Shown here: piece by piece, positions 1-12,369 of the stretch | Numbering within the stretch: position 1 is the first letter of the stretch | How the letters are laid out: each line of letters begins with the position of its first letter | Origin: Eonycteris spelaea | Lineage: Eukaryota; Chordata; Mammalia; Chiroptera; Pteropodidae | Length of the DNA stretch: 64,000 nucleotides | NCBI GenBank assembly: GCA_003508835.1 | Contig: PUFA01000170.1 | Coordinates: 2,790,001-2,854,000, forward strand | Direction: 5' to 3' | The notes under the pieces: generated by a model | What the model was told of the DNA's origin: nothing | The model's input: only the letters and a program-made list of their open reading frames with translations | Databases searched by the model: none | Made by a program: the position numbers and the translations under genes

Positions 1-914
1 CAGCTGTTCTCAGGGGATTACCTACTACTCAGAGAGAAACTCCCCATGGACAAGGGATTGCATTAAGTTAGGTCTCCAGGATATGTGATTTTTTTTTTTT
101 TTAATCTAGAATACGCTTAGGATCCTATAGAACAGCTGTGTACCTATGGTTTCCTAGTGGTGGTAACTGATTTAATGGTTACATACTGATGTTAGTAAAA
201 ACTATTAACTGGTTTCTTTTTAAGCTTCCACATGACAAAGGTAAACAGCTAGCTGTTGGGTCATGTGGTTGATGTTCATTTTAATATAGATTGCTCCAGT
301 TAACACAGCCTTTCTGTATGACAACAAATCAGCTAATATATGAAATACTTGGTACTATGAATTTATTAGTATTGAGAAAATGAATTTAATATTCTGTTTT
401 AATAAAATACTTTTTATAGAAGTTAATTCATAAATATATCACACATGAAGACTTGTCTTTTAGGAAGTTCTGATCTTGGAATTAGGTTTTTCCTATTGGT
501 TTCATTTAGCATAGCAGGGCTCAAAATATCCACCAGCAGGGCATGCAAAGTCCTCTCAATTAGTTTGATGGTCATAGCATGGAGCTAACCTGTATGCTAA
601 CTCACCTGCAGCCACTCCAGTGCTAAAGGAGCATAGAAATGTGAGTGGAACACACACAAGCTTAGGCAACAAATCAGATGATCAAAGCTTCCATTCCTTC
701 TGTAGCTTTCTCTACATTTTCCACTGCTTCATTGAATATAGAAAGGTGAATTGGGTGAGTAGCTTTTTGCCATTCATCAAAAAATGCATATAACCATACT
801 TACTATGTAGTAGGTATTATAGGGATGAACTGGAATGAGAGTGCTGGAATGAACTAGAAATTGAAGCAAAGTCTTCAGAAAATGTTACAAATGTGGATTA
901 TTTGTAATCTAAGT
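1..914. other. Intronic, mostly unclassified
   Basis: Single-copy AT-rich sequence. The part at 500-700 has a CpG-decayed look (cagcagggcatgcaaagtcc, tgcagccactccagtgctaa) and may be an old repeat that I cannot name. Confidence 0.5.
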
Positions 915-1125
915 TTTTTCCATTTATTTTTTACTAGACAATAAGTTTCAAGTATACAGTTCAATAATATATTGCATTATGTGTTCACCACCCAAAGTCA
1001 GATCTTCAGTCACCATATATTTGCCCCCTTTACCCTTATCTACCTTCCCCCTTTCCTTCCTCCCCCCTTTCCCTCCTGTAAACACTAAAATATTGTCTGT
1101 GTATATGAATTTTTATTTGTCTTGT
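915..1125 (-). mobile_element. L1 3'-UTR fragment, antisense
   Basis: The text from agtttcaagtatacagttca through the 'gtgttcaccacccaaagtca' phrase, a C-rich run and 'tgtctgtgtatatgaa' is the reverse complement of a laurasiatherian L1 3' UTR. No ORF2 remains. The C-rich run at 1024-1075 belongs to this element. Confidence 0.65.
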
Positions 1126-1354
1126 TTGTTGCATTTTCTGTCTGACTAAATGTGTGTGAAAGCTCCTAGAACATACATTAGACATACCTTTAATGGTTAA
1201 TAATTATATGTAAATAAGTAGTAAATAAACAACCTCTTGCTTTCATAAATGCAGTAAAAATTTATAAATAAAAAAGTCACCTCTTGACTTTATAAATAAG
1301 TCAATATTCAAAAAATACTGTCATATAATATAACGTTAAGTATAATAAATATTA

Positions 1355-1680
1355 TGAAGAATAATAGTAAAGCAGGGCACAGGGGCAGAGTGAGGGTGAG
1401 TTTAATTTTAGAAATAGTGGTTAGGGAGGATGTTTGAAAGAAGTGACATTTAAGTGGAGACGTTGAGATGAGAGAGCAAACCATGTAAATATTTTGGGGG
1501 GAGAACATTTCAGGAAGAGGGAAAGCAAGTGTAAAGGCCTCAAGGAGAGAGAGTGCTTTTGTGTAGAGGGAACAGCAAGGACACACTGTGACTGCAGCAA
1601 ATTGAGCACTGAAGACTTGTAGGAAATGAGATTGGTCAGATCATACAGAATTTGTAGGTGAGTGAAGTTCTCTGGTTGAA
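1355..1680 (-). mobile_element. L2 LINE relic, antisense
   Basis: The order 'gaagtgacatttaagtggag', 'aacatttcaggaagaggga', 'gtgtaaaggcctcaagga', 'agggaacagcaagga' follows the old L2-type repeat in reverse orientation. It is heavily diverged. Two overlapping minus-strand open frames here (92 and 117 codons) are incidental. Confidence 0.6.
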
Positions 1681-1789
1681 ATAGTAGATTTTCATTATTT
1701 AAATTGCTCTTTGAAAACCTTCCTCTTGTCAAGGTTAAGTTAATCAACAAATAAAATGACTTCGGAAAAAGCACATATTAAAGTTGGTG

Positions 1790-1852
1790 TGGTGATTTGA
1801 GATTAGCAGTATCTGGCACATAGTACTCGGCAATACTTGTTGACATAGTAAT
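1790..1852 (+). mobile_element. MIR/L2 3'-tail fragment
   Basis: The phrase 'ctggcacatagtactcggca' followed by atacttgttgac matches the shared 3' tail of MIR and L2 elements. It is too short to assign to one family. Confidence 0.5.
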
Positions 1853-2224
1853 GTTGTGTTTTATTCGATTATCCTGTAAACTAGTGACTCTATCAAAACT
1901 GAACTATGCATTATGCAAAGAAGTGTGGGGAAATTTTGAATGAGAGATTAAGTTAAGAAGTAAATACTTTGTCTTGAATTTTGTTGACCTATCTCAAATA
2001 TAAAAATTAATGAATCTGCAGCAGAACTGTTTTCATTTTTATTTTTGCTTATCTTGGGAAAGTACTAAAATATTAATTTTTACCATGAATGAGAGTTGAA
2101 ATCTTAAAATATTTCAAAGTAAATATAACTAAAATACATTTTGATTTAGACTGTGAATCTGAATAAGATTTATTCTATCCATCTGAAATGTATCATAATC
2201 TTTGAAGTGCTTTCTTGTTTAGAA

Positions 2225-2402
2225 TATATATTCAGATACATAATCTCATTTAATTTATTCTCACAACAACACTTTGTTATGGGCATTACTTTTATCATCT
2301 TTGTTGATATCTTCATTTTTCATGAGGGAATATTTGCAATTGAGATGTTAAACATTTTCCCAAGAACACATAAGCAGTTTAGTTACAAAACTGGAACTTA
2401 GA
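2225..2402 (-). mobile_element. MIR SINE, antisense
   Basis: 'ctcatttaatttattctcac', the 'aacaacac...atgggcattact' segment, and 'cccaagaacacataagcag' with aaaactggaactta read as the reverse complement of MIR. It is old and diverged. The 82-codon plus-strand frame over it is not a gene. Confidence 0.65.
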
Positions 2403-3524
2403 AATAGATTTATTATCTCCACAGCTCCTATTTCTTCTACTATATTATTCCATTTCACTGTGACTCACACAAGATTCTCCTAGACAGGGCCTGATTTTAA
2501 GCTGGCCACCATTAGTGAAATTACATTAGCTAAATATGATTATGTCTTAATGTTCCCTGCAAGGATTAAACTAGTTAAGACATACCAAAGAGAAAAGCAA
2601 TTATCTATTGAAATATGAATCTCTTGATTAAAACTGGAAATCGTATATTGGTATTAAAATGTTCATTGAGAATTTTTAAAAATCTGAATATCATCATTAT
2701 TTCTTACTTGACTTACAAAGAACTTCAGTGGGGTTAGTTTTGAGGCTTTTTGTTGAGCGCCAAAATTAAAATGTAACATTTTACTGGAAGGATAAGTTCA
2801 TCTAACTGACTCATTCTTTAAAGGAATTTAGACCTTAGGAATTTCTAACTACATGTGAAACATATGTGCTGGTATTTTATCTTTTCCCAATTTACCTTAC
2901 TGCCTAAAGAAAACCATTACATTAATCAACATTAAATCACCTTAGAGTTCTAGTGGTATAGCTTGGAATGTGCTATTTTATTTCAACTCTTCACATTTTA
3001 AAATGCACATTTATAATTGGTGATAATTCTCTATGGGTCTTTCGCAATATAGTATGCTGCAGGCTTCCAACCATCTGAGATTTGTAATGATCATTAATAC
3101 ATGATTAATATGAGACAATGATTCTCCCACTGGACATGGACAAACTTGCCTGATAATAATTACCTTATTGCATGGAATCATATTTTTTGAAAAAAAGAGT
3201 TTTTCATTATTTTCTTTAAGCTGTGGTATCATCCACTGACCCACTGAAATTGTTTATGGCACATTGTGTATATGTATCATATGTTTTTTAAATATTTAAT
3301 TTTTTAAGAGGAAAGCATCATGATTTTCATTACATTCTCCTAGGAACCTTATGATCAAAAATTAATTTTTTTTTTATAAATGCTGTATTTAATTTATTAC
3401 TTCATAAGAATCACCTAGAAAACATGAAAATACACATTTTTCTACTTCATTCCATAAAATCTGATTCATTAAGAAGAGGGATATTCTTCCTCTTCTTCCT
3501 CTTTATTGTTTTCCTCCTTTCCCA
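2403..3524. other. Intronic AT-rich sequence
   Basis: No gene, RNA gene or clear repeat is visible, except short poly-T and AT runs near 3280-3380. Confidence 0.6.
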
Positions 3525-3725
3525 TTATTCATTGAAAACCTTCTATTTGTTCAATGTACTAAGTGATTTCCATGTATTATCTCATTTAATTCTACTGACA
3601 CCCCTACAAGGTAAGTATATTTTGCTTAGAATAAACTGAGTTAAGTAATCTGCCTAACCACACCTAGCAAGTAGGCCATAACACTGAGGTCTAAGGCTAG
3701 AGACAAGTGTACTACTTTAGCCTTT
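3525..3725 (-). mobile_element. MIR SINE, antisense
   Basis: The segments 'tattatctcatttaattcta', 'acccctacaaggtaagta', 'gagttaagtaatctgccta' and 'acacctagcaagtaggcc' follow the reverse MIR consensus in order. Confidence 0.68.
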
Positions 3726-3839
3726 TTTTTTCTGACCTAAAAAAATTTGACTCTTTCCAAAGACACGTTCGGAAGTAATAAACACATTGACATCTCTACT
3801 CCACAAAAATTAATTCCTCTCCTCTATATTCTCACTAGA

Positions 3840-3932
3840 TAGCCATCAACTTGGATGGAGTCTTATCTTATTTACCTTTGTATCCCTGGTGCTTAATATG
3901 ATGCCTAACAAATAGTAGATTTCAAGATTTTT
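3840..3932 (+). mobile_element. L2 3'-end fragment
   Basis: 'tttgtatccctggtgcttaa' then 'atgatgcctaacaaatagta' corresponds to the sense 3' end of L2 (the 'tatccccagcgcctagcaca' region). Confidence 0.55.
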
Positions 3933-4904
3933 TTCTGAATTGAAATTTAATTGATTTACTTGAGCTTTAGTTATTTAACAATTCTGAGACTGAGGTTCTA
4001 GTAGCTATGCCATTAACTCTCTGTGACCTTAATAAGACAGAGCTGAGGTTTCTCTTGTATTAAAATTAGTTTTCTAACTTTTAAAATTTCGATTAGTATA
4101 TAAATCTCAGATCTAATCTAGTTCAAGTTATTGTGATTATTGCACAAAAGAAATTCAACCGTATGGAAATTAAGTCCTATAGTAATTATGAATACTTTTA
4201 TTTAATAATATAATTTGCTAACTTTTTTGCTTCTTTCCTGCTCCATCCAGCATATGAATCAATAGATGTTTGGTTGAATTTGTTATGTTTTGTACAGTTT
4301 AAGCAAAGATAACTCAGCGATCTTATTTAAATTTCTCAGCATCCGAAGGTCTCCTAGCGTGTTATTTTGCTCCCATGTTGCTGTTGCTGTTCTAATTCTT
4401 TGTTTTATTATACTTTTATACAGTCCTTAACACAGATGAGATATAAAACACTATAAAATCTATCACAGTTGAAACTCTATAGACCTTCCCTCAACCCATG
4501 GGGATTAATTTGGCAGGAAGCCACCAAAACCAGTTCTTTTTTGATGCTTAGTTTTTAGTTTCTACTTTAATTGCTGCCAAAATCTCAGCACTTGGGAATT
4601 TAATTGCTCATTATATTTGTCACGATGGTGTCACAGACCCAAAGAAAGACTGTTGCATGTAAAATATTTATGGGTATTAATTTGGCCTAAACATGTGTAT
4701 ATTGGATTCCTTCCGTTTCTGCATTGTAAAGTACAGCATATCTAGACAGAAACAAGACAGAGTTCCACAAGCACTGATGCCCGTCCCACTTTATTGAAAC
4801 TGCAATTCATCCAGTCTAGTGCCTAAATCTAACAACAGACACCTAGAGGAGGACCTATTCAGAACAGTAATATGTTCACATTATGCAGTTTACTCTTTTG
4901 AAGC
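3933..4904. other. Intronic AT-rich sequence
   Basis: No supported feature was found. The base composition is typical of the intron. Confidence 0.6.
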
Positions 4905-5125
4905 AGTCTCTGGGGGATTTGAGTCTGACTCTGAGGACAGACTCCTTGGGTTCAAATCCCAGCTTTGTCCCTTTCTAGCAATATGACCTTGGGCAAGTTA
5001 TCTTAATCTCCCTGAGCCTGTTTCCTCCTTTGTAAAGAATTTCTGTGCTTCTTCTGCAGATTAAATGGGTGAAGCTCCTAGGAAACTGTGTAACAAAGTA
5101 AGCCCTCAACGTTAGCTAATTTCCT
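4905..5125 (+). mobile_element. MIR SINE, sense, well preserved
   Basis: This is the clearest MIR here. It has the tRNA-related part 'ttgggttcaaatcccagctt', the core 'aatatgaccttgggcaagtt', 'ctccctgagcctgtttcctc', and the tail with 'attaaatgggtgaagctcct' and 'aagtaagccctcaacgttag'. Confidence 0.85.
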
Positions 5126-6579
5126 GTAATTCATCCTTATATGCCAAAAAATTATAATGTTTTTCATGGTTGCTAATATGGATTTCCGGTGTCCTCCTAA
5201 TGAGACAGGGAAAACCTTTGCCAGTTGTAGCAAATGGAATATCTGATCAGCACTAAATGCAATACCTTTCATGTTCTATTATCCTCTGTACTCCCAGCTT
5301 GCTTGCTCTGTTATGTCCAGGTTAGTAGTCCTGCTTCTTATTCCAGTGTTTTATTACTAACCACTGATTTTTTTTTTCTTCTTGAGTTTGCTAATCTGAG
5401 TGGTAGTTCATTCATTCTCTCTGTGTCCTTTCTTCCCTTTTATTTACCCTCTGCCTTTCCTTTTTTTTTTCCTACAAAATACACATACCATCTTGCTTCT
5501 GCTACGATAGTTGCAGTATTCTCACACAATTATCTTGATCAAAGGAAATGATGAGGCACCTAAAAGCTGGAAGTGCAAGTTATCACCACACACAAGGTAA
5601 TTTTTTAGAATTGTTTGGTAGTTTTTTATATCCTGAAAAATAAATCTCCTATGTCTTACTTATTCCTGAAATTGTCTTCTGGGAAAGTCCTACCCTAACA
5701 TATAGAATCCCCAGAATGAACAACATGTTGATATTTGTTACTTTAAAATGAGTTTATAATTTTTCTCAGATTCATGCTCATAAACTGAGCTGAGAATAGA
5801 CTTTGATAGGAGGACACTGGTTCTAGTTTACATATAGTTGTTTAGAATATTAGGAAAATATTACTGACAGTGGACATGACAGTGAGTCTCCTGCATCTCA
5901 CTCAGTGGGTCTGACACTTAATTTTATTTATGGAGAGGATGAGCAGATAAAGATGTTATTTGCTGGAGATGTTTATTTCATTATGCTAAAAGATGAACAT
6001 TTGTCTGAATTAGAATTCAACCCCTGTATTGCTTCGTGGTACTTTCATACATTGCTCTAGAAACATAAAAAAATATTTATCTTGGATTTGATTTCCATAT
6101 CAGGACACAGAAGTAATTTTGTTCAAGGTAACAATTAGACCTTTTAAATGTGTACAGGGCTTACTTATTTCCTTTATTGTTTTGTTGGCTCAGGAAATGT
6201 AAAATGTGGAGCATTCTTTTCTCTTGTTAGTCAACCTAATAATACTCATTTTGGGTTCCCATTCCACCTGATGGCCACATTTCCAGAAAAAAAAAATTAC
6301 TACTAACATTGAGGCTTGTCATCATTAAAATGAAGAATACCTTTAGATGCTCTGGAACATTTCGTCTCAGCTAAGTCTGAGGATTTTGACTCTCTTCCAT
6401 GAGCCTCAGTGAGGCCATTTCAGGCTTATGCATCCCACTTTTCTCTCTCTTCTGCCTTCAAGAGAATGTTTTTATCTCCTATCTCTATAGCTGGAAAAAC
6501 TAGACAGTCAAGTAGTCTTCCAACCCTATTGCTAGGGATGGGCTTTTAAGAACTCAAAATTCAATAATTTTATTTGTTT
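5126..6579. other. Intronic sequence between a MIR and the LTR
   Basis: T-rich stretches at 5365-5475. The 105-codon plus-strand frame at 5234-5551 is hydrophobic because of these T-runs and is not gene-like. Nothing else is recognised. Confidence 0.6.
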
Positions 6580-7217
6580 TATTGACCCTAAGATGGACTA
6601 TACCTATCAAAAAGAACTCTTTGTGGTTAACTGGGCCCAAATACATAATCAGAGCCTAGTAGGCACTGTTTATAGAGGCCTCTCAGGTACACTGAGAAAA
6701 AAGCCAGACTAAGCCATCAAGCATCTTGTACTGTATTCCTGCCTCTGAGATGAACTTGATAAAGGAGTTCCTGGAAACTGTACTTTGAACAGTGGGCTGA
6801 GACCTGCCCTGTCCAATCATAATAGCCCAGTTATATTCTCATTTGCATCTTTACTGATCTACTGGAGCAGCTCTATAACAACCAATGAGAATGCATAATT
6901 TCTATCAATCAGGACAGTGTTATATGGACCAATCAGAATGTACAAATTTAGATGCCTTGTTTGCATAGAAATGGACCAGTCAGGACCCAGGGTGGGAACT
7001 TTCTCTATATAAGGGGGCCTCTGTCTCAGAGACGTGCACTTTCAGTTTCTTCCATGGCTATGCCTCTCTGGTTTGCAAACTGTTCATTTGAATAAGGTTT
7101 TTCCAAACCCCAGACTGGGGACTCCTGTTGGCATTGGATTGTTGACAGCGAACTTTTGTTGACAGTTTCTTCTATAATATCTTTTGTGAACTTGTTCCTC
7201 TGCAGCTGTAGAGGCAC
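6580..7217 (+). mobile_element. Solo LTR of an endogenous retrovirus (class I-like)
   Basis: The block has retroviral LTR architecture without internal genes. There are repeated CCAAT-type boxes (6813, 6882, 6929), an ATTTGCAT octamer (6841-6848), a TATA box (tatataagg, 7006-7014), a probable start site about 25-30 bp later, and an AATAAG poly(A)-like signal at 7091. A U5-like stretch with two 'gacag' phrases follows. The promoter points the same way as DPYD. Ends are approximate because I could not fix the terminal TG...CA pair or target duplication. There are no gag, pol or env remnants, so it arose by LTR recombination or lost its body. Family assignment is uncertain. Confidence 0.65.
6813..7014 (+). 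promoter_or_regulatory. LTR promoter module: CCAAT boxes, octamer, TATA
   Basis: Within about 200 bp are CCAAT at 6813, 6882 and 6929 with a related CCAGTCAGG near 6975, the octamer ATTTGCAT at 6841, a second TTTGCAT near 6959, and TATATAAGG at 7006. Such clusters bind NF-Y, POU factors and TBP. Activity in this host is unknown. It lies about 9 kb upstream of exon 3 in the sense direction. Confidence 0.6.
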
Positions 7218-8639
7218 AGATAAAGTATAAATTATAGGTGGTGAAAAAGAGAAAGGTGATGAGGGATTTCAGGGCCAAAAAGGAAAACATACAAAAAATT
7301 ATATGTAATCTTTCTTTATATTCTCAATCTACCACACAGAAAAGGAAGCAAATGCATTTCTTTGAAATAACATCTTGATTATTTGAGATTCCTAAGCTAT
7401 CTTTACAATTTTTAAAAATGTAAATATTAAAAAGTAAAATCCTGAAGAATTCAGTTTTTAAAAGATTGTCTGCACATGGATTTTACTGTAAAATGACATT
7501 TCCAAAAATTGATCAGATTACCATTCATATTTTTGGAAGGATTTATAAATGATAAGAAATAATAAAAAGGTTATATTCTATTTTTGTTTATTACATTTTA
7601 TTATACAGTCTTTTCCTGATAGACATCAGACATGGATATTGAGATGAGTAGAGGTTTTTGTAGACTCCATCTGTGTTTGCTTTTGATTCTAAGCTACTAT
7701 GTCATACTGTTGTAGCAGTCTGCCTTAAATATTTGTTATCGGTGACTTTGTTTTGCCATGGGCATTTTTGCTCTAATCTCTAGAGGATTTTTAATGGTTA
7801 AATCGAGATCTTAAAATTCTCTCTGAATTACAATAATGCAATTATCAGGCCCTTCCACTGGTTTTAATGATTGCATCTCACATTTCCTATAGCATTGTGG
7901 GCCTTAAAGACAGTACCCTAAATTAAAATAATTGTTTTTAAATAGAAATTCAGATCTAGTGTTATTTAATTTTAATCTCTGGTAAATGCAAAGTTTCTAA
8001 GATTTTTGTACAAAACAAAAATATCCTGTCAAGGGACAGATTTATTTCTATTAAATGACTCCATTTAGGAAAGATACATATACATACATATGTGTGTATA
8101 TGTGTATATATTAAAAGTTGGAGTGTCATTAAAAATATGCCCATGGTAATTAAATAGAAGTATTTATTCCCACATCTGGTTTATAAACCATCTGTGGGGA
8201 GGCATCAAATTAAAGATAGCTATTGTTTTTCATATGGAGGGCCATAAAGTTTGAAAAAAATGGGTTTGAAACCTCTTATTTTAAGATTTAAATGTAAGAC
8301 ACTTAGCAGTGATTCATGTAAATTGATGGGGCTGGGTTTATGGCACACCTAGTTGCAGAGAAAGTAAGTATAATGTCACCACAGAGAAAATATACATTGT
8401 TTTTCAATAATGGTTGAGTTGGGGAAGAAAAAGAATGAGGTTTAGAATTAGAAACCCTGAATTTTGAATACTGTCTCTCCCATAGATAATAGGAGTCACA
8501 TACTTTGAATATATTTTAAGTGAAAACAGTTTGAGTTAAATGGGAAATTAGTTGAAATGAATAATCCCATTTTATTTTTTATGACTTTTTAAAGCTTTTA
8601 ATTCATTTTAAGCCATTTATCTCTGTTCTACATTTATAA
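7218..8639. other. Intronic AT-rich sequence
   Basis: No gene or repeat is recognised beyond the microsatellite at 8076-8112. Confidence 0.55.
8076..8112. repeat. Degenerate (TA/TG)n microsatellite
   Basis: Alternating purine-pyrimidine run of tacata and tgtgtata units, imperfect throughout. Confidence 0.8.
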
Positions 8640-8850
8640 TAGTATTAGCAAGCAAGCAAAAAAATCAAACCAAAAAGAAATTGGCTAAATAAATCATAAC
8701 ATAGATGCAGTGGAATATTATGCAACTTTAAAAATGTTATTGCTAAGTCTGTCTAGAATCATGAGAAGATGCTAGTCATGTATCATTAAGATTAAATATA
8801 TTAAAATTAAAAAACAGTACATCCAAATATTATGTACTTACTAGTTGTGT
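8640..8850 (+). mobile_element. L1M 3'-UTR fragment, sense
   Basis: 'gcagtggaatattatgcaac' followed by ttaaaaatg and 'aatcatgagaagatgctagt' then 'aaaaaacagtacatccaaat' matches the 3' region of old L1M elements, which describes successive short segments around 'atggaatactatgcagcc'. Confidence 0.65.
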
Positions 8851-9429
8851 CTGGGAATTTTCAGCTACTCATGAAGCCCAAGTGGCATTATTTGAGTAGC
8901 AGTTGTTAACATTAAGCAACGTTGTAAGTTGAATATAGTAAATGAATGTAACTGATTTTATTACATGGCTTTATTTTCTTTTATTACTATTTGTACATCT
9001 TTATATCTCTTTTTTTAATGTGCAAAGGTGAAGAAAAAAACTAATAATTGGAAATTTCTTTTGGACGGTTTGAAATATGAAAATTTTCATGAACCTAATT
9101 TGCAAATAATCAAGTAGGCAAAAATCTTAATCAGTAAAGTATATATCTTTAATAGAAAATTAAATAATGTTTAAAAAGTCAAGTCCTGTTTTAAATAGTT
9201 TCTCTTATTACTAGCACTTATTTTGTTGTTATATTGACAAAAACAGCTTATTAGACATAGGAAATACAAATATTTCCAAAACTTAAAAAATCTTATTTAT
9301 GAATTATCTTGAAATCAAAAAGAAATATAAACTAATAACTGAAACTTTGGAAAATATTGAAAAGTATAAGTGAAAAAGAAACACCCTTGTTTATTTAACA
9401 TTCTGAGATAATCTGAGTTAAATTATTTG

Positions 9430-9745
9430 GGTTTTTTGGCTCTCTTTGTTTTTCATAATTATGTAATACATTGTATTCAATTTTATAGTGTCTTTTATCA
9501 ATTACATGCTGTCATATAAACATTGGCTTGTTAAAAATCTACCTAAACAGCATTTGTAATAAATGCATAACATCCTTAATTTTAACAAGCCATATTTAAC
9601 CATCTCTTTATTGTTGAAAGTTTTAAGATTTTTCACCCAATATTTCACTGCTGTGAAAATGCTGCAATAAACATCTATGAGCTTAAAAATCTTCTGAAGG
9701 TTATTTCATAGAAATATTCAAAAAGGTACTATAATTTGTAAAGTT
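9430..9745 (-). mobile_element. Old L1 3'-end relic, antisense
   Basis: 'aaccatctctttattgttga' through 'gaaaatgctgcaataaacat' resembles the antisense L1M 3' UTR. It is strongly diverged, so the family is uncertain. Confidence 0.5.
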
Positions 9746-10214
9746 AAAAATTTATATTTGTCCACCTTTTTTTCATCTCACTGCCACTGTGAAAACTAAA
9801 GAGAAAGGAAAACTATGCTTTCTACTTAAGAGGCCCATGCTCCAACTGAACTTAATTTTTATTCCAGAGTATTGAAAAAGTATTCTTCAAAGGCCATCCA
9901 GCCCAAGTAATTTAGTTACTCATTTTTGCAATTATAATTGTATAAATGGCTATCCTTTAAGGCTATTCACTATAGAGAGAAAAAGTACCTAATTTCATTA
10001 ATGAAATATCAAAAGCTTATCAGGATAAGTTAGACTCTTTTACAGGAATTAGATCTTTAGTACAGAATTTAAATAAATAATCAAACATATTTTGTTAGTA
10101 TTAGGTGGTAGCCAACATTTACGAAGTCTTTGATACTTTGAACTTCTTTTTATGCATTTTTTAATTCTGATAATAGTGATATGTGATTGCATTATAATTT
10201 CTTACCCAGAATTC

Positions 10215-11310
10215 AAACTCTCTTCTAAAAAACTTTCATTGCAGTATAATTACATATGGAAAAGTGAACAAATCTTGAGTGTTTAGTCAGTTAATTTTCA
10301 CAAAATGAATTAAACAGTGTACCTCCTGTAGTCACTATCCATCAACTCACAACATCTTGGTTAGTTTTGTCTGTTTTTTAAATAACAGCTTTACTGAGAT
10401 ATAATTCACATTTTAAAGTGTATAATTCAGTAGTTTTTAGTATATTCAGTTATGCCTCCATCATCACTAATTCCAGAACACTTCATTCTCCCTAAAAAAT
10501 AAAATAACGCCATTACCATTAGCAGTCATTCCTCTGTTTCTCCAGCCCCTGGCAATCACTAATGTCCTTTTTGTCTCTGTGGATTTGCCTATACTATAAA
10601 TTTCATATAAATAAAATCATACAATGTGACTTTTTGTATCTGGATTTTTCATTTGGCATATTATTTTCACTATTTATCCATGTTGTAGCACATTAAAATT
10701 CCCTTTCTATAGCTGAATAATATATTGTTGTACCAGTGTACAACATTTGGTTATTTGGTTATCCATTGGTCATTTGATTTTGTTGGGTTTTTTTACTTTT
10801 TGTCTTTTATGAATAATGCAATTATGAACATTTGTGCATAAAATATTTATGCAGTTATATATTGCTCAGTATGTCTATCTTTAAGCCAATGCCACACTGT
10901 CTTCATGACTGTAGTTTTGTAGTGAGTTTTGAAATTAGGAAGTATAAGTTCTTTAAATTTGCTCTTCTGTTTTTAAGAATGTTTTGGCTATTGTGGGTCC
11001 CTTGCAATTTCATATCAAATTTAGAATCAGCTTGTCAAAATCTGCAAAAAAAAAGAAAAAGTCGGTTGGAATTTTGACATGAATTGCATTGAATCTTTAG
11101 ATTAATTTAGGAAGTAGTGCCATAAACAATGTTAAATCTTCTAATCCATGAACATGGATGTTTTTCTATTTTTTTTTTTTGGTTTTGTTTAATTTTTTTG
11201 TGATATGCTATTCTTCGTAGTGCACAAGTCTTATGCTTCTGTTGTTAAACTTATTTGTATTTTATTCTTTTTTATGTGCATAAATGGAACTGTTTTCTTA
11301 TTTTCACTTT
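10215..11310 (-). mobile_element. L1M, antisense: 3' UTR and ORF2 C-terminal part
   Basis: Reading left to right, the element shows antisense 3' UTR ('tttactgagatataattcac', 'agcccctggcaatcactaat', 'ccatgttgtagcacattaaa') and then antisense ORF2 ('tgactgtagttttgtagtga', 'ttttggctattgtgggtccc', 'ttgaatctttagattaattt', 'cttctaatccatgaacatgg'). Between them it skips the middle of the consensus, so it is internally rearranged. The short poly-T runs near 11165 lie inside the antisense ORF2 region. Confidence 0.85.
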
Positions 11311-11764
11311 TGGATGTAGCTTTGCCTACTTTTAAACTTTATGTAAGTGGATAATTTTGCTATGTGCTCTTTTGTGTGTCACTTGTTTTGCTCAATACTG
11401 TGTCTGTGACATGCATCTAAATTACTCCACATAGCTATAGTTTATTTATTTTCCTTGCCGTATAGTTTTCTGCTGTATTAATATATTACATTATTTGTAT
11501 ATTCCACCTTGATGTACATTTGATTTTCTTCCAGTTTTGAGCTATTTTGAATAATGATACTACTAAAATTCTTGTAAAAGACTTTAGGTGAACATATACC
11601 TTTGTTTTGAGGGCATTGCTAGGTGTGAATATTCAGCTTTTGAAAGTGCTGCCAAATCACTTTGCAAAGTGGCAGTAACAATTTACATTACATTTCAACA
11701 GTACTTCAGTTGCTTTTGATACTAAATAAATACTTTTGTGGTCTTTTTCATTTTAGGCATTTTC
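11310..11764 (-). mobile_element. Older L1M 3' UTR, antisense, left half (split by an insertion)
   Basis: 'tgctcttttgtgtgtcactt', 'cttccagttttgagctattt', 'cttttgaaagtgctgccaaa' and 'cactttgcaaagtggcagta' follow the antisense L1M 3' UTR. The consensus is interrupted at about 11764 and resumes at about 14241, so the ORF1-only L1 between them inserted later. Confidence 0.8.
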
Positions 11765-12179
11765 TTTTTAAAAAATTTATTAATTGTAATTAGTTTCAAG
11801 TATACATATAGTACATTGCTTAGACATCTATATAGTTTATAAAATGTTCTCCCTAATTGCTCCCTCCCTCCTTGACCCTCCACCTAGCCAATGTATTAAT
11901 GATAACTGCATGCCCTATGCCATACTCCCCATCCCTGTGACCATCCATCAGCTACTTATTTGTACTTCTTTAACCCTTCAACCCTTTCTCCCAGCCCCCC
12001 AACCCTTCTCCCCTCTGTCTGTCACCTAATTGTCCACTATATTTGCGAATCTGGTTTTGATTAGTTTGTTCTTTTTATTCCTTAGATTCCTCATATAAGT
12101 GAAATCATATAGTTTTTATCTTTCTCTGCCTGATTTAAATACCTTCTAGGTCCATCAAAGCCCTATCTTTTTTCATCCC

Positions 12180-12340
12180 CTTCCTTTTAGTCTGTGTGTG
12201 TCTTTTAATCTGAAGTGAGTCTCTTGTAGGCAGCATATGTAGGGTTTGTTTTCTTATCCTTTCAGCCACTCTATCTTTTGGTTGGAACACTTAATTCTTT
12301 TCCATTTGAGGTACTTATTAATAGGAATGTAGTTTTTACC
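12180..12340 (-). pseudogene. L1 ORF2 endonuclease start, remnant
   Basis: On the minus strand the peptide 'YICCLQETHFRLKDTHRLK' can be read; it matches the conserved IQETH-type motif near the N-terminus of the ORF2p apurinic endonuclease. The match stops near 12180, where the text jumps to 3' UTR ('gacctagaaggtatttaaat' on the minus strand). The rest of ORF2 is gone. Confidence 0.65.
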
Positions 12341-12369
12341 ATTCTTTCTTTCTTTTTTTGATAAATGAT

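Noticed and set aside
1308..1774. Two overlapping minus-strand frames of 92 and 117 codons
   Set aside because: They overlie an L2-type relic read on the opposite strand and look like low-complexity hydrophobic chance frames.
5234..5551. 105-codon hydrophobic plus-strand frame resembling membrane segments
   Set aside because: The hydrophobicity comes from T-rich DNA (Phe, Leu, Ser codons). No start context or related protein is recognisable.
6580..7217. A complete provirus around the LTR
   Set aside because: No gag, pol or env-like reading frames and no second LTR were seen within the window, so it is treated as a solo LTR.
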